This document shows, one piece after another, positions 49,001 through 57,643 of a DNA stretch of 64,000 nt. This DNA comes from Pycnococcus provasolii (taxonomy: Eukaryota > Chlorophyta > Pseudoscourfieldiophyceae > Pseudoscourfieldiales), in assembly GCA_049487715.1 (NCBI GenBank), contig CP150562.1, forward strand, positions 372,001 to 436,000, in the 5' to 3' direction. Below the pieces are notes generated by a model. It saw only the letters and a list, made by a program, of their open reading frames with translations. It made no database searches and was not told the DNA's origin. Position 1 is the first letter of the stretch. Each line of letters begins with the position of its first letter. The translations under genes and the position numbers were made by a program.

Positions 49001-52000
49001 CAATTGCCAGGCCGGCCAAGGAAACGTTGCGTGAGTTCCCTTGATACAGTGTGAGGGCGATCGACGGAAGTGTTAGTGCCAAGTCGAGACTGAAACGCGA
49101 CGGCTCGTTTGTATCCGATGACGAGACTGCAGCCGTCTCTGCACTTGAGACAGTCTGCGAAGATGTACGCACGCTGCGAGATGTCACCGTCGGATTGAAG
49201 TCTGCCCACGTGAGAAATCGCCTCGGCGGTTCTTCGCTGAGGTTGTCTGCGATGGTCGCCGCGGCTGTATGGAACAGGTGGTGCGTGACACCTAAGTCAA
49301 GAGCCGGTGCATCCAGACGCACTGATGTGGCAAGCATGCCACTCGCGGTCTGGATATCCGCAACCACGAGTAGCTTTGGCGAGCCGTCCAAGCCGAAAAG
49401 GGACGCGTCGCCACTCACGGTGTCAACCTTAAGGTCGACGAGCGAGGCTTGTAGTCCATCCATGGAAAGCTCGTAGCGCACCGCCGGTGCAGAATCCTTC
49501 GCGTCGTATGCGCATAGAATGGGCGTACCCACCAAGTGCAACATTCCCAGGTCAACGACCAGCGATTCGCCGCCACTTGACTTACTGTATGACGTGCTTC
49601 GCGGTAGCGCGATCTTCGGTGCATCCAGGCTCACGTCCAGAATCCATCGTGCAAATGTTGCATCCTGCGATGTCGCCGCACCACCGGAGGCTCCGTCTTG
49701 CGGAGAATGTGTTGTCTTAAGTTCACCGGGTTCATTCACAGCATCGTCAGACGGCGTGGTTGCTCGTTCATCGCTGATATTTGCCTTCGGAGGAAGCGTG
49801 AGTCCCTCAGCATACTGTCCCAGCATTTTGAAAAAGCGTGCTGCAAATGCTATCTGCAGCTCGCCGCATGCAAGTGACGCGCGCGGCGCAACCTCTCCGG
49901 CAAAGAGCTCGCGTGTTGTCGGATGCTCTGCGGATGCATGGAGCACCTTGCCCCGCTCCGTGAATCCCGATATGACTCTACGGCACGCTGACATTTCTGG
50001 AACTGTGTAGTCCTCCAGTTGTATGCCACCCATATGCGCGCTGGCACGCCATGCACCTCCTTCTCGCGTAATGGCACTCACGCCGAGATGTGAGAGCGAA
50101 GCAGACGCGAGTCGTGCTGGTGCGAAGTTGCGCACGGCAGCACCGCCGCGAACCGCAGGTGCGAAAGCACCTGGCTCAATGTCCAAGCATACGAGCATAC
50201 CTTCCCATTGCGCAGCGATAGCGAGATTTGCAATCGATCGAGCTGATGCACGTGCTTGGTGGGTTTCTGCCGAGGATGGAGGGGGAGGGAGAGGAGGTGG
50301 TGCGGGACCCAGGCTTGACTTGAAATCCGGTACAGTCAACGTCGCTTCCACCGTAGAGGTTGGCGGTTGCGTCTTATCACTCTTCGCTGCGTCGGCACAA
50401 TCTAGTGCTACTGAAGTGAGCGAACGCACGAATGGACGACTGACGTTTACCGTCCACAGGCGCATACGTGCATCCACAAATGCCTTCGCGGGACCGTCAG
50501 GCGTTTGCACCTCAGAACTGTCGTCCGATGCGGCATCGTACGACACGCTGAGCCATGGCGCACTGTCCCCGCTCGACGAAGCCGCACGTTGTCGAAGGTC
50601 AGAAAGCCACGGTAACTCTTCGCTCATCTCCTCAGGTGCATCGACGAATTCGTCGTCGTCGTCGTCGGAATCCTGATGCTCTCGTGCCGTACGAAAAGTC
50701 TCTTCACCGCTTATTGAAGAGACGGTAAATTTTCTTGACAACGCTTTTCTGAATTTGAAGGAATCGATGCTCACACTTTGACGCATGGGAGCAGTGCTCT
50801 GCGAATCGCCTGTCCCGAGGATGAAACGACGTCCTTCTTGCGAAGTTGAAGTGTCGTCGGCGATTGTCGCGCTCAGAACCGCAAGATTGACCGCGGTGCG
50901 CGTACCCAGCTTCGTGTCGAGGTGAGCGCCGGCAATCGCAAGCGTCATAACACCCGCCTCGACGTCGTCGTTCGTATCTGCGACGAGCTGAAAACGCACC
51001 TCACCCAAGCCGGCGAGCAGCCTCATCGTCTGCGATGGGGCTTGTGTCAAAGTTGCCTCTTCGTCAGTGATTCCTCCAGTGGCATCTTTCAGAGACGCGC
51101 GCGCAGCCTCAATCTCGCTGATGATCAGTGTTAGATTACGAAGCCACGCATCAGCATCGCCTTCATTTTCAAATCGGAGCACTGTAATTTCTGACTCGTA
51201 GTACAGGCTCGCGCGGTTCACCGGGGTGCTCGCAGATGAGTTGGGAATAAGTGCTACGCACGATTCACTATCACCGACCCAGCTCGATTCGACGAGAAGT
51301 GCGCGGCTGAATTTACCAAGAGCCAATTTAGATGAGCCTTTCGCACATTCCAGCTCTAGCGTCGTCCCAACAAGCGACAGCCGATGTGGCTGCCATTCTG
51401 GGGGTGTGCCAAACGAACTGCGAATGAGCACATGTGCCTCCCCTGTAGCCAGTGGCGATTCCTCCGGGGCAGGGGGAGGGGCGGGATTGGAAACGGCTGA
51501 GGTTGCATCGGCATCGTCTGTATCCACTGCCTGGAGTGCATCTCCGACATCAATCAGGCTGCGTATTCGCTGTGGGCTAGCGGTGATGTGCAGGCTTGGG
51601 AATTCTGCTGCCACCGCGATCGGCGGCCTGTCACCCGGCGGCGACGGGCTCGCGCAGACTGCCGCCACGACGTTCAGCGTTCCGCTGCGAAGTACAGATG
51701 AGCGTTGTGCATGCTTCGATGCGCCGTTAGGCGCCGCAAGCACCGAAGCGAGATCTGATCCTGTTGCCTGCACAGACAGAAGACTCACAGACATCCCTCC
51801 ACCGCAGACTGCAAAGCCGTCGTATGCTTTGTCATCTATTCGTGGCTTGTCATTGAAGAGCTCTGAAATGCACGCAGGCTGAGTGGCAATCTCAAATTGC
51901 CCCAAGTCAACGAGCAGAACGCTTGTGGCGCCCGTTTGACGCGAAATCGCGTTGGTCGGGATGAAGAGCTTAGGGGCTGCAAGAACAACGCTGAGCTCAT

Positions 52001-54311
52001 ACCGAGGTCGAGTCTTCCAAGCATCTGCGGCAACTGCGGCGGCTGCCGCCGCAGTTGCGGCAGCACGAGACGCGACTGCGGATTGAAGCGCGTCGGTCGA
52101 TATGCCAGCCTCTCCCGTCCCCGCGGTGTCTTGCACTGACCCAGGTGCGGGAGCATTCCAACCTTCCTCGAACCACTTCTTCGCGTCGTCGAGCGTCTTG
52201 CGCTGTAGAATGATCGCGCACGGCGCAACTTCGAGTGCAACGCGTGCGTCTGGGGGCGAGGGTGTGTTTGCAGATGCTTCCGGATTGTACGCTATCGCGA
52301 GGTGCACAGCAGAGTCCCTTGACTCGGAAGCCTCGGCATTCAAGACTGGTGCATCCTTCGCGTCGACAATGCCATAGCTTCCCACCTTCATCGATGCGTT
52401 CGCTCGCATGATATCGCCCATTTTCAAAACCGCGCTCGTTTTCAGCTCGCGGCAAAATCCTCGAATTACCGCGTGCGATGAAGACGGGTTGTTGGCGGAG
52501 CGCGTCTGCAGTACGAGCGACGAGTCGCCGACACTGAAAGAGACGTGCGCGAACGGCAATGCGGTGGTTGTCGTCGTGGCAGTGGCGTCACCGGTGCTCT
52601 TTGACGCTTTGGCGCGATCCTCATCAAGTGCACTGTTGATGGCATTCCAGTCATCGCCCGTCAGCGTGAAGGATGATGAATGCTCCAGCGAATGCCCGCC
52701 ATCCTCGTCGTCGCTGGCGGCAGCACCTCCACCTCCTCCTCCTCCTCCGAAGCCAAACCAGCTTCCCCAAGATGACTTCGCAGCAGCCTTCTTGCCCGAT
52801 TTGACCGCGAGTGCTCGACGCTTGTCTGATTCGGCAATTGCCTCTGCATGCGCAAGACTTCTGAAGACGACTGTGGTGTAGTCCATGACATCGTCCTCCA
52901 TTTCACGGATTTTTGCCAAACCTAGTGATGCCTTTTTATCCGCATGTGCCTTCTTCACCTGTTCCGCCACGTCATTTCCGGCCAGTGTGGCGCCGCCGCC
53001 ATTCGCAGCCTCAAGTGGCCTATACACGAATTCACCCAGCCAAGCTACGTACAGTTGGATGTACTCGCGTCGGTGATTGTTCATCACCTTGGCCATGCTG
53101 CCGAAGCCCTTCGTGGCACCTGGATAGCTATGCACTTTCGGCCAATGCATAAAGTCCGCCGCGCTATGTCCGCGGAGCAGTGCGACGGTCGCTCGTGCTG
53201 CGTATAACCAGTAGATGTGCGCACGCGCCTTGCCGGCAATTGGTCGAAAGCGCACGGGATCGGGGCGAATTGCGGCGTGCATGTTCGCGCGCGCGGCCCA
53301 AGATGCATCGTCGAGTGCACGCTTGACGGCGAACAGGTGATCGTTGCACAGCCTAAGCTCGAAGCGCATGCACGCAATCTGCGCGGAGTGCTCGGCGAGG
53401 GCATCCGTTGCATTTGTCGGCGACCGCACGTACGTGACGTCGCCGGTGAATGGCGTGAGCACGTCGTTCGCCGCCGCGATACTCGCCTCGGAGAAAGCTG
53501 ACCGCAGAGTTGCGATGGATGGGTTCGCGTCGACAAGCGGCTTGTCATCGGGAACGAGGTAGAGGCGCACGTTGCCAACACGCAGCCGTTTGCGCAGCTT
53601 TTCGAACGGATTCGCAGCCTTGTCGAACATCTCCTGGTTGTTGGCGTCGACCGTGACTGCGGTGATCGTGTCGATCGAAAGTCCGGCGGAGAACGGAGCG
53701 GTTCCTGGTGGCGGCGTGCCTCCGAGGTGGTGCTCGTACCTGACATGAATGCGCGCGATGCGGATCTGCAGATTTCCAATGACAGCGTCCGCGTACTTTT
53801 TGAACCAGCCCGTTTCGCCGCCGGCGTTCGCTGACGACTGTGCGGTCGTGTTCTTGTCGTCCGTGGCAATATCCCCCTGCATTTTTCGCAGCCTTGCCGC
53901 GAGGTAGGAGACGCACCACGTCGCCTCGTCGCTGTCGAGCCGCGCACGTCTGCGCTTGACAATATCTGCATCACAGTCGTCGACGGCGCGCATGTCATCG
54001 TCGCCTGACGTCGCATTGGCGTCCGCCTGATCTGCTTGCGGTGCAGCGATCAGGTAGATGTCCTCGAGCTCAACAACGACAGGTTCTTGTCCAAGTCGTG
54101 ACCACGGCACTTTTAGCTTGAGCGTTCCCACCATGCCACATCTCGCAGCGACAGGCAGTCCGAGTGATGCGAGCGCCGCCGGTTTGAGTTGCAGGTTATT
54201 CAGCTGCACGTTACCTGAGAGCACGGAGATGCGGAGGGATTCGCGCGAAAGGCCATCGAGGTAGTCTCCCAGGTAGTGGTTTAACAAGGACGCCACCTTG
54301 TTCTCGAGCAT
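40059..54311 (-). CDS. VPS13: VPS13-family bridge-like lipid-transfer protein
   Basis: VPS13 forms a long groove that moves lipids between membranes at contact sites. The protein is 4,750 residues from ATG 54311, where MLENKVASLLNHYLGDYLDG begins the chorein domain and matches VPS13 starts; the frame is open further but not to a credible start. Modules in order: chorein (1-120); long repeating-beta groove; an internal PH-like domain about 955-1075 (VLIRSSFGTPPEWQPHRLSL, FENEGDADAWLRNL); Vps62-like repeats about 2250-2680 (VWEPVPKEGYAVSG, ALWRPVAPEGYVAVG); VAB/SHR-BD region about 3190-3940 (VEITTPYTIRNETGVPLEVM); VPS13_C about 4400-4620 (TQGLLGTVSDQL, GGLLKGATGIFSKPLEGARK); C-terminal PH-like domain to the end. 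An acidic tract lies near residue 3690. The 14.3-kb frame has no stop or break. Confidence 0.95.
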   Translation of the reverse strand: MLENKVASLLNHYLGDYLDGLSRESLRISVLSGNVQLNNLQLKPAALASLGLPVAARCGMVGTLKLKVPWSRLGQEPVVVELEDIYLIAAPQADQADANATSGDDDMRAVDDCDADIVKRRRARLDSDEATWCVSYLAARLRKMQGDIATDDKNTTAQSSANAGGETGWFKKYADAVIGNLQIRIARIHVRYEHHLGGTPPPGTAPFSAGLSIDTITAVTVDANNQEMFDKAANPFEKLRKRLRVGNVRLYLVPDDKPLVDANPSIATLRSAFSEASIAAANDVLTPFTGDVTYVRSPTNATDALAEHSAQIACMRFELRLCNDHLFAVKRALDDASWAARANMHAAIRPDPVRFRPIAGKARAHIYWLYAARATVALLRGHSAADFMHWPKVHSYPGATKGFGSMAKVMNNHRREYIQLYVAWLGEFVYRPLEAANGGGATLAGNDVAEQVKKAHADKKASLGLAKIREMEDDVMDYTTVVFRSLAHAEAIAESDKRRALAVKSGKKAAAKSSWGSWFGFGGGGGGGGAAASDDEDGGHSLEHSSSFTLTGDDWNAINSALDEDRAKASKSTGDATATTTTTALPFAHVSFSVGDSSLVLQTRSANNPSSSHAVIRGFCRELKTSAVLKMGDIMRANASMKVGSYGIVDAKDAPVLNAEASESRDSAVHLAIAYNPEASANTPSPPDARVALEVAPCAIILQRKTLDDAKKWFEEGWNAPAPGSVQDTAGTGEAGISTDALQSAVASRAAATAAAAAAVAADAWKTRPRYELSVVLAAPKLFIPTNAISRQTGATSVLLVDLGQFEIATQPACISELFNDKPRIDDKAYDGFAVCGGGMSVSLLSVQATGSDLASVLAAPNGASKHAQRSSVLRSGTLNVVAAVCASPSPPGDRPPIAVAAEFPSLHITASPQRIRSLIDVGDALQAVDTDDADATSAVSNPAPPPAPEESPLATGEAHVLIRSSFGTPPEWQPHRLSLVGTTLELECAKGSSKLALGKFSRALLVESSWVGDSESCVALIPNSSASTPVNRASLYYESEITVLRFENEGDADAWLRNLTLIISEIEAARASLKDATGGITDEEATLTQAPSQTMRLLAGLGEVRFQLVADTNDDVEAGVMTLAIAGAHLDTKLGTRTAVNLAVLSATIADDTSTSQEGRRFILGTGDSQSTAPMRQSVSIDSFKFRKALSRKFTVSSISGEETFRTAREHQDSDDDDDEFVDAPEEMSEELPWLSDLRQRAASSSGDSAPWLSVSYDAASDDSSEVQTPDGPAKAFVDARMRLWTVNVSRPFVRSLTSVALDCADAAKSDKTQPPTSTVEATLTVPDFKSSLGPAPPPLPPPPSSAETHQARASARSIANLAIAAQWEGMLVCLDIEPGAFAPAVRGGAAVRNFAPARLASASLSHLGVSAITREGGAWRASAHMGGIQLEDYTVPEMSACRRVISGFTERGKVLHASAEHPTTRELFAGEVAPRASLACGELQIAFAARFFKMLGQYAEGLTLPPKANISDERATTPSDDAVNEPGELKTTHSPQDGASGGAATSQDATFARWILDVSLDAPKIALPRSTSYSKSSGGESLVVDLGMLHLVGTPILCAYDAKDSAPAVRYELSMDGLQASLVDLKVDTVSGDASLFGLDGSPKLLVVADIQTASGMLATSVRLDAPALDLGVTHHLFHTAAATIADNLSEEPPRRFLTWADFNPTVTSRSVRTSSQTVSSAETAAVSSSDTNEPSRFSLDLALTLPSIALTLYQGNSRNVSLAGLAIVGASVRAGMDPYTETMLSAAVSNITLVDSVRNVTVIGQAEKALSSMVSELEPWQSPAHLDDLPPPPLFMLDARVPNPSAGISQSTSQRSSGRSSKSRRLPQSTDAAYSGMGKSTRAVAVLHAPRVDLEIAFVTDITTYFVQSGTTSTKGTSLSDGGGLRDRDVVLRLAEPLTLTDDVNLSSQRRLVVGADGPGEYVIDGHSQYALLIPAIAADDARDGVMVDVLKDCVLRLKGTHLVEVQGSGRELALKAEHFVAQASLEEGARIVVESAPPSSSMITNDGAIGSMAAIASDAGLSPSDALPRVPEMSVDLAPSQPPPQAGPSPATSTILALAEIRGVEVVVRASEPDANANTGGKRDEAHALVRIMNISATYRTDTGKVGAKTALNLEALSFDVCKRANGLALDSAAPPLLAPCSAVVRWDEEADPTPNRRLTAKFTELSVSANAQVLSDAASLASRAAEGLAAIGAAGKARGGFEAMSGFAQPCVRYRAVEPGPPTPLDAVGTNAVLSSAPPLVRAFWPEGVSGQKPLGCVLSPDGSARPPAMQAYTVPMDGSSSRFPLRFDLLGEVDVGNGHAYAVWEPVPKEGYAVSGYAFTAPGDPPPPVNALCCLRSTLATPLHRTPGLVSGRIGVPLTSDTMLTLRRIVNPSMGIAVEGSDGQTRAVYGLLARRCAPDAAAIASAAAVALAAAQPPPAAFPVSEEGFPAGPPMAPTGAFRRMWWSRCLERRNGNVPSASIWRPEAPPGFRIYGDVLVEDYHPPVFVVVPEWSPPLTAEPTGFELVWSDGSGGYNTPSSDHVRPSKTGPAGGFALWRPVAPEGYVAVGLFASAHAMVQPDVKLAACVRRDCLDPSARPQGQQRMMWSRPARSGAYPSIVLWGSSDEQGTFWATRDERQAPPSGAPRIPTYWKLTEEARERAIAPLPPPPPLSISIDIERLLTVVRTRAVSPDLIRLELKRTMMRGMLGMAGDSDSDSGGMRVSVALCICIYALNPEANQARGTYEPLLEDLDVALNFESPSDATSTIERRITPGVSFASRATVTCAGDVRISASSPCIAHALKSLVDLQAATAAREHELAKHQASQRLDNLKRKEGERRTGDSPANALFLLTGRDMGCALHARATKPEALAGTGGNELSAGSCAEVPSVNDGGLYVLESSSASSNRSLLLRDDGLSEISRDTAVASLAHIDRLFFVHIASCTWQPGPDAIVRLGGCIRATATAELCIHRNSAEHLIGGVRTMRGSAKAKSLPTGEWTILFDESATFEARCDDVMSVKITVDADSTYERTHPGVDAATLSGILTLRVDDCACEHALHLDCASESSAPAADATLHVTGTKGVSLRNISKTGPPVDTPPTNLSMKMHTATSLGVSLALSESGPWTDVPRGPELECILAVERHNQRPAHVLMSYHEPSGDGKKMAMVEITTPYTIRNETGVPLEVMLIQRANTSRTMEACEGHVEFEMYENQRFQPLQGWGGKGYLLSTETRMYGSRTCSRKNSFDTWDGALEHICHQVLVDGTHKWAPNESWRVDMNGGVDADGWSYATTFLQNDIKKYPPPSSCGKRMPQSFVRRRRWVRGCVPAEASSQASSRGGDQEGGGFSSGGASLGVVTPGETMHVPLWAVEAQGAEVSLRPAGETFEWSEEAPTGGALAHRGSLRIDRPAAGTALLFCEPADGAVMTSSSAWWLIAEVRRRTVTQRGAKPAAPERSSEDFLDITTPRTGSAHTLVVRAPVRLRNLLPMRVDVEASTGYAGGATPRSEGMEADPGALVDLHRVDPRRGVYLRAWPSPEQGSPWQYQGRPFLVMPPLEGKIRGDNVAIPKWADGCHEYVFRTVEVGGGISGEDRPVRIGAWLDGLERGGLSDERGGALRYVTCVGICISAPMCVVNDSGLGLVMTAGMVESSERVEKKSSGGGKTEKKEEEEDDDDDDDEEDDEDFDDFDEDTWDDSSSSASSSATPTPRSLFGSSDTEAAAVALARPPWRVYRSRDPTTTLVASASSISHRSKRFAPLGSDALVTPNQVCLLDADPRMCRATGNQAISAMVERLALRVSDPGLQVDGGIAVPILRHGQRGGLVNFDKVCELRLLAPTAAPMPTARILGMQVGRDTALDDSAERADAEAGDRLIAATAPVGARPEACWRVHVTPRIAFSNLTSRCVLRLEPGTLSDSSVTGFAPTQSMRPGERTCIDRTARLRESTRLSRFGARVAILSTDGTDTVVGRSAPFDAGMLLRLPGKPTVLPIAPINSEGENLPKSIMVSTFHDGGTGSLTITAVTTSPRSSYEIANLSNSPLRFRDVESDDDVVLLPFSCKGTSASAIELSVDGVEIPAGMETTTRIELGMLAACASDEEHKHDARYPGPNVGSGGELSTTMLASVSMDNDGVLMPARLEIRDRSDTPATLRMWYQDDPTSSSSVLLGQSAADALKGKGRVGSLLLRVKMPGISLSLAGRDRENGTGVREVVYLGLQRIEATIASSMPRANGASLTSIGLRLDDLQLDDTLFTSACPVVLRADPTHERLFGRHAPLISLRIASEPSEVHELCASVRQKLLLELHETVLWQIVAFVNELRLDLLSGDDNVEPPPPQSFRVRMLETPGFGLGLTFKADPNGRPEGMGGLISSLGLSFANISGARIRLTGTFSETPREVTSETIVTELVNRAVADVKKHLLRVVMGVDLKNATQGLLGTVSDQLANLGDAKMSDVLGGGGEEGGASSSRGSSHRSGAATNRSDTATGGVKAGVNAFAGGLLKGATGIFSKPLEGARKGGAVGFAEGVVSGVVGAGGNIASGVVDLASNTAGGIVGEMGSAMNTIAVTVGAKRASAPPGNRLREPRCVGADGALHPYSAHDAEGVRFMLNAVTAGALGGPLLRVNAGLGLNNERYVMHEVLRPAGGPIALYTTMRAVRLDIKDDEFVIVWNVPWNKVSGVDVGMQQQRERRVGRGAGGGSQLPMVIVASSSERHELLCERGLEQAERLCKAAEELMHE

Positions 54312-54770
54312 CGCAAACACTACAAGTAGATGGGGCGCATGCGGAGATGCAGAATGATTGACACAGGTGAGGTGGCAGGGCAAGTTTCGGCGGAGCAGGC
54401 CCCAGGGCCCAGGGGGGGGGGGGGGACCAAACAAAATCCAAAAAGCTTCGAGCAATTCACATGGTGGTACCCGTAGAAGAATTCATGTTCCAACTACCAA
54501 TCCGCGCAGCCGGGGGATACGCACTTGGTCGTAGACAATTGTCCTGGAGTCCTTGGGCCCGTCGTGTTTTCCTTCGGGCCTACAGTAGTACGTGGGTCGA
54601 TTGATGAGCCGAAGCTCTTCGATTTACGGCAAGAATTAACATACTCCTCCTTCCGCCTCGCCTGACGACCTTGACGTCTCTGGCACAGTCTACGCCACCT
54701 TCCGCTCCCACCCACCACCACCGTTCACCCGCGACGACGCGTGCCGGCGCGCACAGCAACGAGCGGGCGT
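54312..54770. other. Divergent promoter region
   Basis: It separates VPS13 (-) from the small 2OG-like gene (+). It holds a G-rich run at 54411-54424. The VPS13 frame continues open to 54455, without a good start. No separate gene is supported. Confidence 0.55.
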
Positions 54771-55244
54771 ATGCAGCACAAGGCGCCCCCGAGGCTGGAA
54801 AATATCGCGAGCGACGTCGTCAAGTTTGTTGTGGAGCACGGACACCTACGGAAAGGGTCGTGCTCCAAAGATGCTCATGTCTTGGGCACTTCACCATGGG
54901 CTGTTAGGCAGTGTGCCCACACAGATTTTGATGATGACGTCCTGCACATCGCACGACTCGCTGAGATTCTCATCGCCATCGAGGATTGCACGCTAGACGT
55001 GTTCCATCATGAATGTGGTACGCACTGGGTTCGCGTGCACTTGCACGCTGGAGACGTGATTGTCCTCGGTGCGCTAACCGTGCACCGTGGCACGGAAGGA
55101 ACGCGCGCCGATGGAACGAAGACAGTGCATGATGACATCGAGGGGTGCCGTTTGCACGCGTACACGGAAAGCGTGCCGCCCAGCCGCCGACGCCGCACGT
55201 CTTTTGCGACCAAAACTTGCCTTAGGGAATATCACTCACTATGA
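54771..55244 (+). CDS. Small Fe(II)/2-oxoglutarate oxygenase-like protein
   Basis: 157 residues from ATG 54771, the first ATG in a frame open from a GTG at 54741. A compact double-stranded beta-helix pattern is visible: AHTDFDDD gives an HxD pair, GDVIVLGALTVHRGTE gives the distal His, and CRLHAYTES the Arg expected to bind 2-oxoglutarate. This order matches small phytanoyl/prolyl-hydroxylase-like oxygenases. The length is at the lower limit for the fold, and the N-terminus may be incomplete. The C-terminus is basic (PPSRRRRTSF). Substrate is unknown. Confidence 0.55.
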   Translation: MQHKAPPRLENIASDVVKFVVEHGHLRKGSCSKDAHVLGTSPWAVRQCAHTDFDDDVLHIARLAEILIAIEDCTLDVFHHECGTHWVRVHLHAGDVIVLGALTVHRGTEGTRADGTKTVHDDIEGCRLHAYTESVPPSRRRRTSFATKTCLREYHSL

Positions 55245-55641
55245 GGCACGTCGATTTCACCTTGTCTCGGCGGGCTCGGCGGCGGCGGGCTCGGCGGGCT
55301 CGGCGGGCCCGGGCCCGGTTAGCCGGGTCCGGGGAGAGGGTCGGGGAGTTGTCTTACTTTTTGGCGCGCCCCCTTTTTTTTTGGAGGAGCCCTTTTTTTC
55401 TCATTTTATTTTCTTAGCCTCCCTAACAAAACTTATCGTATCCTTAACATGTCGGCGTCTTCTTCTCCTCCTCCAGTCCGATTCCGTGGCTTGATGAAAT
55501 CGCCTCGTATGATTTCTGCTCAAATTGGTGGTTTGTCTCGCCATTCTTATACCTCTTCTTTGTCTCGGCGGCGTCGAATCCTTCATCCTTCTTTGGCTTC
55601 GTCCTCTTCATCATCGAGTCATCCTGCAGGTGGTGGTGGCG

Positions 55642-57600
55642 ATGATGATGATGATGCGCGTCAATGATGGTGCCTCCTCCTCCTCCTCCGATTCATTCGC
55701 ACTCACGCTTCCGTCACCCGCGGTTCTGCTTAACGCCATGGCGGAGAGGTACACGACGACGTCGCGCATTTTACTTGAATTTGTTGATAACGCACTCGAC
55801 GACGCAGAAGCGCTATTCGCGCCGGACGACGATATCGAGCCGGCAAACTCGGGAACGTACGAAGGCGGGTACGCACGCGACGTGCGCATCAACGTGCAGT
55901 TTCTCGGCGGTGGCGACGTGCGCATCTCCGACAACTGCAGAGGCATGCGCCGCTCCGACCTTACAAAAGTCGTGCTGTCCGTGGGGCAGTCCGCCAAGAA
56001 GGGTGCACCGTCGTTCCTCAACGGACAGTTTGGGTTTGGCATGCAGTCGTTCCGAGCTGCGTGCGAAACACTTCGCGTCATCTCAAGGCATGCGGACGAC
56101 GAAGCACCCACGCCGTTCGCTATCGATGTGTGCCGCAGCCGCACAGACGGGTTCCGCGTTGAGGCGTTCGAGGAAACCGGCGTGCGCAACCTCGACGAGA
56201 CGGGAACGACTGTCGAGCTGCTTGACTGGGACGAGCAGGCGATGGATACGAGCGCGCTGGACATGGCGCAAGAGGTGGAGCTGCACTTCGAAAGGCTGCT
56301 CGCTAGGAGACTGCTAACTGTCACGGTGGAGGATCACTCCACCGACCCGCCCACCGTGCACCGCTGTCAGCCGACGACACCCGACGAGGAGGACGTGCTG
56401 GCGCGCGTTCAGGTGGGATTCGATTGGCCTCCGGATGCAGATGCGGCGAAGCGGCAGCACGTCGACGCAGATCTGTACGTTCTGCGCCACCCGCGCGAGG
56501 GACATCGCCTGCCACGCTTCTTCGTGCAGGGACGTCGCATCAGTGAGGTGGGATCCACGAAGAGCTTTACGGACCTCACGCGTAAGCGATGGAGTGTTTG
56601 GAACCACCCATGCGTAGGTGGATACATCAGCATCACCGGAGATCGCGAAGGTGCGCTGCAGCCTGTGATCACGCGCGATGAATTCAAGCGCACGAGGGGC
56701 AGGAAGGCTTGCTTCACGGAGCTGCTCTCGAGGACGGAGGAGCGCCTGGAGGAGGCACTTGAGCAGATCAACGAGCGAAACAGCGACGCGTCAATGTCGA
56801 AGCTCGAGGGAGTGCTCAGCGCATGCCTGCAGGGCGTGACACGCAGCGAGCTGCGCACAGCCGCCTCGAAGTCTGACGCCGCGTCTGCCACGGCGGTGGC
56901 GGCTATGACACAGATCGCCGACGGCGGTAGCCGGCATGTGCCCATGCCTCAAGAAGATGGAGGCGAGATTTCTGGTTCGGTGGTGGAAAAATTCGTTCCA
57001 TCGATGATGCCAATCACACCTCTGGCGGCGTCGGCGACAGCTGAGGTGGCGAGCGCCGACGCCGATGCTAATGATTCTGAATTGAATGACGTTGACCAAA
57101 ACGGTGCCACCGATGCATCTGGTACCGCCAAATCGCCACCTCGTCGTGGTTCGCTCAGCGCGCCGAGCTTCGATGTCAGGTTGGTGCGAAGCATACCCGG
57201 CCACAGTGTCGGCTCGGATGGTCCTCGATCGTCGACGAGTGGATCGATCATCTACGTGTCAACGACACATCCTGATTTCAAGGAGCGACTGCGCACGAGC
57301 CGCGGTGGTCGTGAGAAGTTTGACGAACGCCTGATTGGATACTTGGCAGCGGTTGTGAGCGCTGGGTACCGCGAGCGATTGATGAGCGAGATTGTTGCGC
57401 AGGGAGCAGAGAATAATACCGCGGCGTTTTCGGACCTTGTGGGTACGTTCTGCACGCTCGAGGAGCGCCTACGACGTGCTTTACCTGTCTTGTTGAAGGA
57501 GCTGGAGGCGCAGCAGCAGGCGGATGCCGCTAGTGGTGGAAGTTCCAATAATGCGGCACTTGACGCGCTGAGAAGGCGCAAGTACCGCGACCGACTGTAG
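55642..57600 (+). CDS. GHKL-type ATPase (MORC/HSP90-like)
   Basis: 652 residues from the first ATG of the main frame, 55642, in a run of five ATG. The Bergerat ATP-binding fold is clear: N-box LLEFVDNALDDAE with Glu46 and Asn50, G1 box ISDNCRGM with Asp97, G2 box GQFGFGMQSF, and a later TGTTVELLDWD. The order and the S5-like region after it fit MORC proteins and related GHKL ATPases, which compact chromatin or act in DNA metabolism. No CW zinc finger is visible; the C-terminus is Ala/Ser/Asp-rich with a helical end (EERLRRALPVLLKELEAQQQ). A second frame from ATG 55449 with a Ser/Arg-rich leader overlaps and ends at 55667; one base shift at the GAT repeat would fuse it to this frame, so a longer N-terminus is possible. 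Confidence 0.75.
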   Translation: MMMMMRVNDGASSSSSDSFALTLPSPAVLLNAMAERYTTTSRILLEFVDNALDDAEALFAPDDDIEPANSGTYEGGYARDVRINVQFLGGGDVRISDNCRGMRRSDLTKVVLSVGQSAKKGAPSFLNGQFGFGMQSFRAACETLRVISRHADDEAPTPFAIDVCRSRTDGFRVEAFEETGVRNLDETGTTVELLDWDEQAMDTSALDMAQEVELHFERLLARRLLTVTVEDHSTDPPTVHRCQPTTPDEEDVLARVQVGFDWPPDADAAKRQHVDADLYVLRHPREGHRLPRFFVQGRRISEVGSTKSFTDLTRKRWSVWNHPCVGGYISITGDREGALQPVITRDEFKRTRGRKACFTELLSRTEERLEEALEQINERNSDASMSKLEGVLSACLQGVTRSELRTAASKSDAASATAVAAMTQIADGGSRHVPMPQEDGGEISGSVVEKFVPSMMPITPLAASATAEVASADADANDSELNDVDQNGATDASGTAKSPPRRGSLSAPSFDVRLVRSIPGHSVGSDGPRSSTSGSIIYVSTTHPDFKERLRTSRGGREKFDERLIGYLAAVVSAGYRERLMSEIVAQGAENNTAAFSDLVGTFCTLEERLRRALPVLLKELEAQQQADAASGGSSNNAALDALRRRKYRDRL

Positions 57601-57643
57601 GCGACTGTAAAACCAAACTATTTAGCATCTACAATACTCTTCT

